Shown one piece after another: positions 15,510-18,964 of a DNA stretch of 18,964 nt; the stretch's first letter is position 1; each line of letters begins with the position of its first letter. The notes below the pieces were generated by a model that saw nothing but the letters and a program-made list of their open reading frames with translations, did no database searches and had not been told where the DNA came from. Where the stretch lies: positions 1 through 18,964 of the forward strand of contig DASZMX010000150.1 in the NCBI GenBank assembly GCA_035551475.1. The letters run 5' to 3'. A program made the translations under genes and the position numbers. Source of the DNA: DASZMX01 sp035551475 (lineage in GTDB: Bacteria; Verrucomicrobiota; Verrucomicrobiia; Limisphaerales; Palsa-1400).

Positions 15510-16861
15510 TGCTGATTAAACCCTTATTTTTCAAGCGTAAAATGCAAAGTTTGCATGGACAACGAAAGGTCACCTTGCTAGCATCCCACTCTCATATGCC
15601 TGGAGCCGCATTCTTCCGTAAATCCATCATCGCCGTTGGCTTAGCCATCGGCGCGGGTGATTTATTGGGGCAAGCTACGGTAAGTCCCTTGGGCGGCGAA
15701 TACTCTTTGGTTGGCTCTCTGCCCGGCGACCAGGTTCTTCCGAGCCTGGCATTGCGCGCGGACGGAGGCGTGCTCGCGTGGCAGGATAGCAAAGCCGATG
15801 CGCGCGGCCAAGGCGTGGAAGCGGTGATGATGAGTTCGGCTGGGGTTATGCAAGGTCATATGTTTCGCGCCAATCGCGCGGTGACTAGCGACCAGATCAA
15901 CCCCTGCGTCGCCTTGCTTCCGGATAATAATATCATCTATGTGTGGGAAAGCAGAATTTCCGGCACGCCGGATATCTACACTCGCTTGTCGCGCCCGAAC
16001 AAGCGTTCCACCGATTTGGGAACCAATTTCTTCACGGTTGATCTTCGAGCCAACACTTACTTGCATGATGGCCAGATCAACCCGGCGGTGACGGGCTTGG
16101 CCGATGGCGGCGCCGTGCTTGTCTGGCAGAGCTTTGGGCAGGACGGCAGCGGTTACGGCATCTATGCGCGCAAGCTTTTGGCAAACTCCCATTGGGCCAC
16201 GGCGCGCGAGTTTCTTGTCAATCAGAACAAGGCTTATAACCAGCGCAATCCCTCCATCACCACGCTGGCCAATGGGAACTATATCATTGTTTGGATTTCT
16301 GAATCGGAGCGATCCGCCGCGAGCGTGGATGTATACGCGCGGGTTTTTTCCCCGACGGGGCTGCCTGTCACGGATGAAATCCTGATTAACGACGGCAACG
16401 ATGTTTGCTCCACGCCGTCCGTGGCCGCGTTGAACGACGGCGGATTCACCGTGGTGTGGAATCAGCGCGATTCCCAAACGCCGGATAACGGAAATGACAT
16501 TTGGGGCCGGGCCTTCTCCGCCGCGGGTTGGGCGCAAGGCGCGAGCTTCCGTATCAACACCTACCTCCACGGCGATCAATACAGCGCGAAAATCGCCAGC
16601 GGCCCCAGTGGCAGCCTGGTCGTGTGGACCAGCATGGCGGAGGACGGTTCGCGCGAAGGCGTATTTGGGCGCTTCCTGGACGGTGGGATTACTGTCTCGG
16701 GCGATGAGTTTCGCGTCAACACCACGACCGTCAGCCAGCAAATTCATCCCACCGTGGTCTGGAACGGCGTCGACAGGTTTGTGGTCGCCTGGACAAGTTT
16801 CACCGGGGCCAACGGATTTGATTTATTCGGGCAGGCTTACGTCCTTAATAACTCGCACTAG
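15509..16861 (+). CDS. Exported protein, probable seven-bladed beta-propeller
   Basis: This protein of up to 450 residues contains seven degenerate repeats of about 50-60 residues. Each has the core pattern P-x-[VI]-x2-L-x-[DN]-G-x2-[VI]-x-W, followed by a strand like DIYTR or GIYAR and then EF-x-VN. Clear copies are NPAVTGLADGGAVLVWQSFG, TPSVAALNDGGFTVVWNQRD and HPTVVWNGVDRFVVAWTSF. The N-terminal strand (GGEYSLVGSLPGDQ) resembles the EF-x-VN strand missing from the last repeat, as expected for a ring closed by strand exchange. Similar repeats occur in large secreted bacterial proteins. The signal peptide is RKSIIAVGLAIGAGDLLGQA. If translation starts at the coupled ATG at 15509 it has a long n-region; an ATG at 15596 would give a conventional signal peptide. 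Ligand and function are unknown; a surface or pilus-associated adhesin is one possibility. Confidence 0.82.
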   Translation: MLIKPLFFKRKMQSLHGQRKVTLLASHSHMPGAAFFRKSIIAVGLAIGAGDLLGQATVSPLGGEYSLVGSLPGDQVLPSLALRADGGVLAWQDSKADARGQGVEAVMMSSAGVMQGHMFRANRAVTSDQINPCVALLPDNNIIYVWESRISGTPDIYTRLSRPNKRSTDLGTNFFTVDLRANTYLHDGQINPAVTGLADGGAVLVWQSFGQDGSGYGIYARKLLANSHWATAREFLVNQNKAYNQRNPSITTLANGNYIIVWISESERSAASVDVYARVFSPTGLPVTDEILINDGNDVCSTPSVAALNDGGFTVVWNQRDSQTPDNGNDIWGRAFSAAGWAQGASFRINTYLHGDQYSAKIASGPSGSLVVWTSMAEDGSREGVFGRFLDGGITVSGDEFRVNTTTVSQQIHPTVVWNGVDRFVVAWTSFTGANGFDLFGQAYVLNNSH

Positions 16862-16869
16862 ACACCTTT

Positions 16870-18336
16870 ATGCGTATTGCCAATCAAAAATACTTTGCTC
16901 TTCTGTGCGCGTTGGGTTTCGCCTCATCCGCGGGCGCCTTTACCGTTTGGGGGCCGGCTGAGGCCTGGCAAACTCCGACTTTGGATTACGTGGATCGCTC
17001 CTTTATCTACGGAGAAAGTGAAAATGGCGCCACGAAAATTCTTGGCCAGGGAGCGCGGCTCAATGTGCCGGTGCTGACCTACGGCTTCGATGACACATTC
17101 ACGGAGTATTTCGGGACGCAAGGAGTCAAGGCGGTCGATGCGGCGATGGCGGTGTTAAATGCGTTGCCGCGCGCTTCCGCCGTTAATTTAAGCACTTATC
17201 TGACCGACGGCGCCCAGCAGGTCAACTATACCGCGCAGGCGCTTTCGCTTTTCGACGTTAAATCCGAGACGTTGGCGCTGTTGTTGGAGCATGCCGGCCT
17301 GTTAGGTGAGACTCATGTGTTTGACCTTCGCGCCCGCACGGCCCAGGCGGGGACGCAAATTCCGTGTCAGTTTTATTATTTCACGGTCTTGCGCAACTAT
17401 GATCCGGTGACCTACAACCCGACGGCCTATGTAAACGGCGTTCAATACGGCTATGATATTGTCGAGTTGTGCGGCGCCGGCCAGCAGGTCGCGGATGCGG
17501 TGGAATACCCGGAAGACACGGCCCGGCCGCCCGGTTCTTTCACCGCCGTGGCCACGAAAGAAGGCATTACTGTAGGCGGTTATTATATTGGATTGACGCG
17601 AGATGATGTTGGAGGAATTCGCTGGCTCTACCGTTCTTCCCGGCTCGTCAATGAAACGCTTGACCCTAATTCCTTCATCACAAGTTTGGGCTCTTCGTCC
17701 TTCAACCCGGCCGGAACAACCCTTTTCCTCACGAATGCCAGCACACGCCTGGGTGGCGTGGAAAAAGTGACCTACGTGAAAGTCGGGTACGATTCCGTCA
17801 GCGGCACGACGCCAAAACCCATCACCTATAATTATACCATGCCGATCACCGTGAACGGCCGGGTGAGCACAATCCACGTCACGCGTTTTATCAACACGCC
17901 CGATATTATCTTCACGGCGGCCGATTTGGTGGACACCGGTTTTTCGCCGCCGCGCGATTTCGGCACCACTCGCACGACCTCGTTTTTTACCAGTCCGGAT
18001 CTTCCGATTGGCGGTGGTGTGAACGGCCCCGGAGCGGAGCCGGCGGTGATTCAACCTCAGACCATCATTACATTCAACAATGTGAATCCAATTTATCGCA
18101 ATCAGCAACCGGCCTTTCTGTCCGACCTGAATGTGGCGGCTTATCCGCTGTTTCAATGGGGGTCGTTTGACGGGTCGGGCAACGCGCCCATTGTTTATCC
18201 CAATGGCTCGAGTTTGCTTCAGGCTGAGGAGCAGGCCGTCAATGGAAATCCCGAACAGTCGACGATTTCCACTTCCTTTAATCCGGTTGGCAGCATTGTG
18301 ACGGGCGGGAACGTGTCCTTTCTAGGCAACTTTTAG
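16870..18336 (+). CDS. Exported protein of unknown function with matrixin-like segments
   Basis: I do not recognise this 488-residue protein as a named family. It has a clear signal peptide (YFALLCALGFASSAGA, cleavage near residue 23). The segment VPVLTYGFDDTFTEYFG, followed by GVKAVDAAMAVLNALP (67-100), looks like the first strand and helix of matrixin-type metalloproteases. LTRDDVGGIRWLY (242-254) resembles their conserved closing D-D-x2-G-I-x2-L-Y. The zinc-binding HExxHxxGxxH that should lie between them is absent, so any protease activity is doubtful and the resemblance is inference. The C-terminal 230 residues are beta-rich and Thr/Asn/Pro-rich, without cysteine clusters. It starts 8 nt after the propeller gene and ends 6 nt before the next exported protein, so it is almost certainly in the same operon. 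The start has no Shine-Dalgarno sequence. Confidence 0.8.
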   Translation: MRIANQKYFALLCALGFASSAGAFTVWGPAEAWQTPTLDYVDRSFIYGESENGATKILGQGARLNVPVLTYGFDDTFTEYFGTQGVKAVDAAMAVLNALPRASAVNLSTYLTDGAQQVNYTAQALSLFDVKSETLALLLEHAGLLGETHVFDLRARTAQAGTQIPCQFYYFTVLRNYDPVTYNPTAYVNGVQYGYDIVELCGAGQQVADAVEYPEDTARPPGSFTAVATKEGITVGGYYIGLTRDDVGGIRWLYRSSRLVNETLDPNSFITSLGSSSFNPAGTTLFLTNASTRLGGVEKVTYVKVGYDSVSGTTPKPITYNYTMPITVNGRVSTIHVTRFINTPDIIFTAADLVDTGFSPPRDFGTTRTTSFFTSPDLPIGGGVNGPGAEPAVIQPQTIITFNNVNPIYRNQQPAFLSDLNVAAYPLFQWGSFDGSGNAPIVYPNGSSLLQAEEQAVNGNPEQSTISTSFNPVGSIVTGGNVSFLGNF

Positions 18337-18342
18337 CCGATT

Positions 18343-18964
18343 ATGAAGCACTTTGTAAAAACGACCTTGCTCTGGCTGGCGGTGTGCAATCTCGCCAGCG
18401 CCGGCGCGTTAGGGACATTCGAGAATCGCGGGCTGCTCTTGACGCCCACGAACATCAATGCCGTTCATTTTAACAATTACGGCACAGTTAGTTTCTCGTT
18501 GCTCAACCAGTTCACAAATCTCAACGGGTCGGCCATCAGCCCGGTCGGCGGCCAGGTTTTTCAAACGCGTGACACGCTTTATTACACCAACGGCCCCAGC
18601 GCCTTGATGGTGGGACAACCTGGGTTCGCGTTCGACGATGTGATTGGCGCCAAAATTCGCCCATCCACCGCCTTCGTCAACAAAGGCAAAATCGTCGCGC
18701 AAGATTTTCCCACCGTGGTGGGCAACGGAATCCTGAGCGTGGTCAACGGCACCGGCTTTGTTCCGTTCCCTCCGGGCGCCCGCTCCATTCCATCCCAAAT
18801 CAAGATCAACGCGAACACAGTTTCGAGCCCCGGCACTCTCGCCGTCGGCAATGTGGGTTTGCTGGACGTCACCGGCCAGAATGTGGACCTCAGTTTCGGC
18901 ATCCTGGCGGCGGGCTCAGTCTCGGACGTCGATAGCAACGCCCTTTATCTGAATACCGTTTCGG
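18343..18964 (+). CDS. Exported beta-helix/adhesin-like protein (runs off right edge)
   Basis: An open frame begins at the ATG at 18343 and continues without a stop to the window end (207 codons). The first 22 residues are a signal peptide (MKHFVKTTLLWLAVCNLASA). The mature part is rich in short turns and Asn/Gly/Thr/Val, with motifs such as FENRGLLLTP, FNNYGTVSF, FVNKGKIVAQDF and PGTLAVGNVGLLDV. This is the style of right-handed beta-helices in filamentous adhesins and autotransporter passengers. The total length is unknown but such proteins are often long. It is the third exported protein in a row behind the nuclease gene, 6 nt after the previous stop. The adhesin-like call is an inference from repeat style only. 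Confidence 0.75.
   Translation, partial: MKHFVKTTLLWLAVCNLASAGALGTFENRGLLLTPTNINAVHFNNYGTVSFSLLNQFTNLNGSAISPVGGQVFQTRDTLYYTNGPSALMVGQPGFAFDDVIGAKIRPSTAFVNKGKIVAQDFPTVVGNGILSVVNGTGFVPFPPGARSIPSQIKINANTVSSPGTLAVGNVGLLDVTGQNVDLSFGILAAGSVSDVDSNALYLNTVS

Noticed and set aside
15662..16747. 361-codon minus-strand frame opposite the propeller gene
   Set aside because: It is antisense to a clear repeat protein with a signal peptide and has no recognisable domain.
17284..17320. Histidine pair (LLEHAGLLGETH) as a zinc-protease motif in the matrixin-like protein
   Set aside because: The order and spacing do not match HExxH or HExxHxxGxxH, and no third ligand follows.

Overview
The window looks like chromosomal DNA from a GC-rich member of Verrucomicrobiota. 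The main evidence is the ordered set PilM-like, Amuc_1100-like, Amuc_1099-like and Amuc_1098-like secretin, a pilus-like envelope system known from Akkermansia and its relatives. Large secreted beta-rich proteins of unknown function and a near absence of Shine-Dalgarno sequences fit that group. A soil or freshwater Pedosphaera/Limisphaera-type lineage is a guess from style, not a proven placement. No tRNA, rRNA, CRISPR array, insertion sequence or phage gene was seen.

Left part, minus strand (1-7773): two tandem paralogous exported beta-sandwich proteins (7773-6088 and 5838-4144). The second ends in a clear intrinsic terminator (4126-4094). Next come a Sel1-repeat exported protein (3929-2136), the exonuclease VII small subunit xseB (2071-1799), and dxs for isoprenoid precursor synthesis. 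dxs overlaps xseB by 4 nt and runs off the left edge without its last few dozen residues.

A 378-bp divergent gap (7774-8151) separates the two halves. It holds short inverted repeats and weak promoter-like elements but no convincing gene.

Right part, plus strand (8152-18964): eight genes packed head to tail, probably one operon. The first four build an envelope complex: an actin-like PilM domain fused to a membrane anchor and periplasmic region (a GspL-like layout), a PilO/GspM-like bitopic protein (Amuc_1100 family), a PilP/GspC-like bitopic protein (Amuc_1099 family) and an outer-membrane secretin with N-terminal TPR-like helices. Next is an intact stand-alone 5'-3' exonuclease of the DNA polymerase I N-domain family, 3 nt after the secretin and overlapping the next gene by 1 nt. 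Three exported proteins follow: a probable seven-bladed beta-propeller, a protein with matrixin-like sequence features but no zinc motif, and the start of a beta-helix-like adhesin cut by the right edge.

The strongest candidate for something undescribed is this operon as a unit: a secretin/pilus-like trans-envelope machine, a structure-specific nuclease and three surface or secreted beta-proteins. A pilus tip, a secreted-cargo locus or a DNA-uptake link are all possible, but only co-location and spacing support them here.
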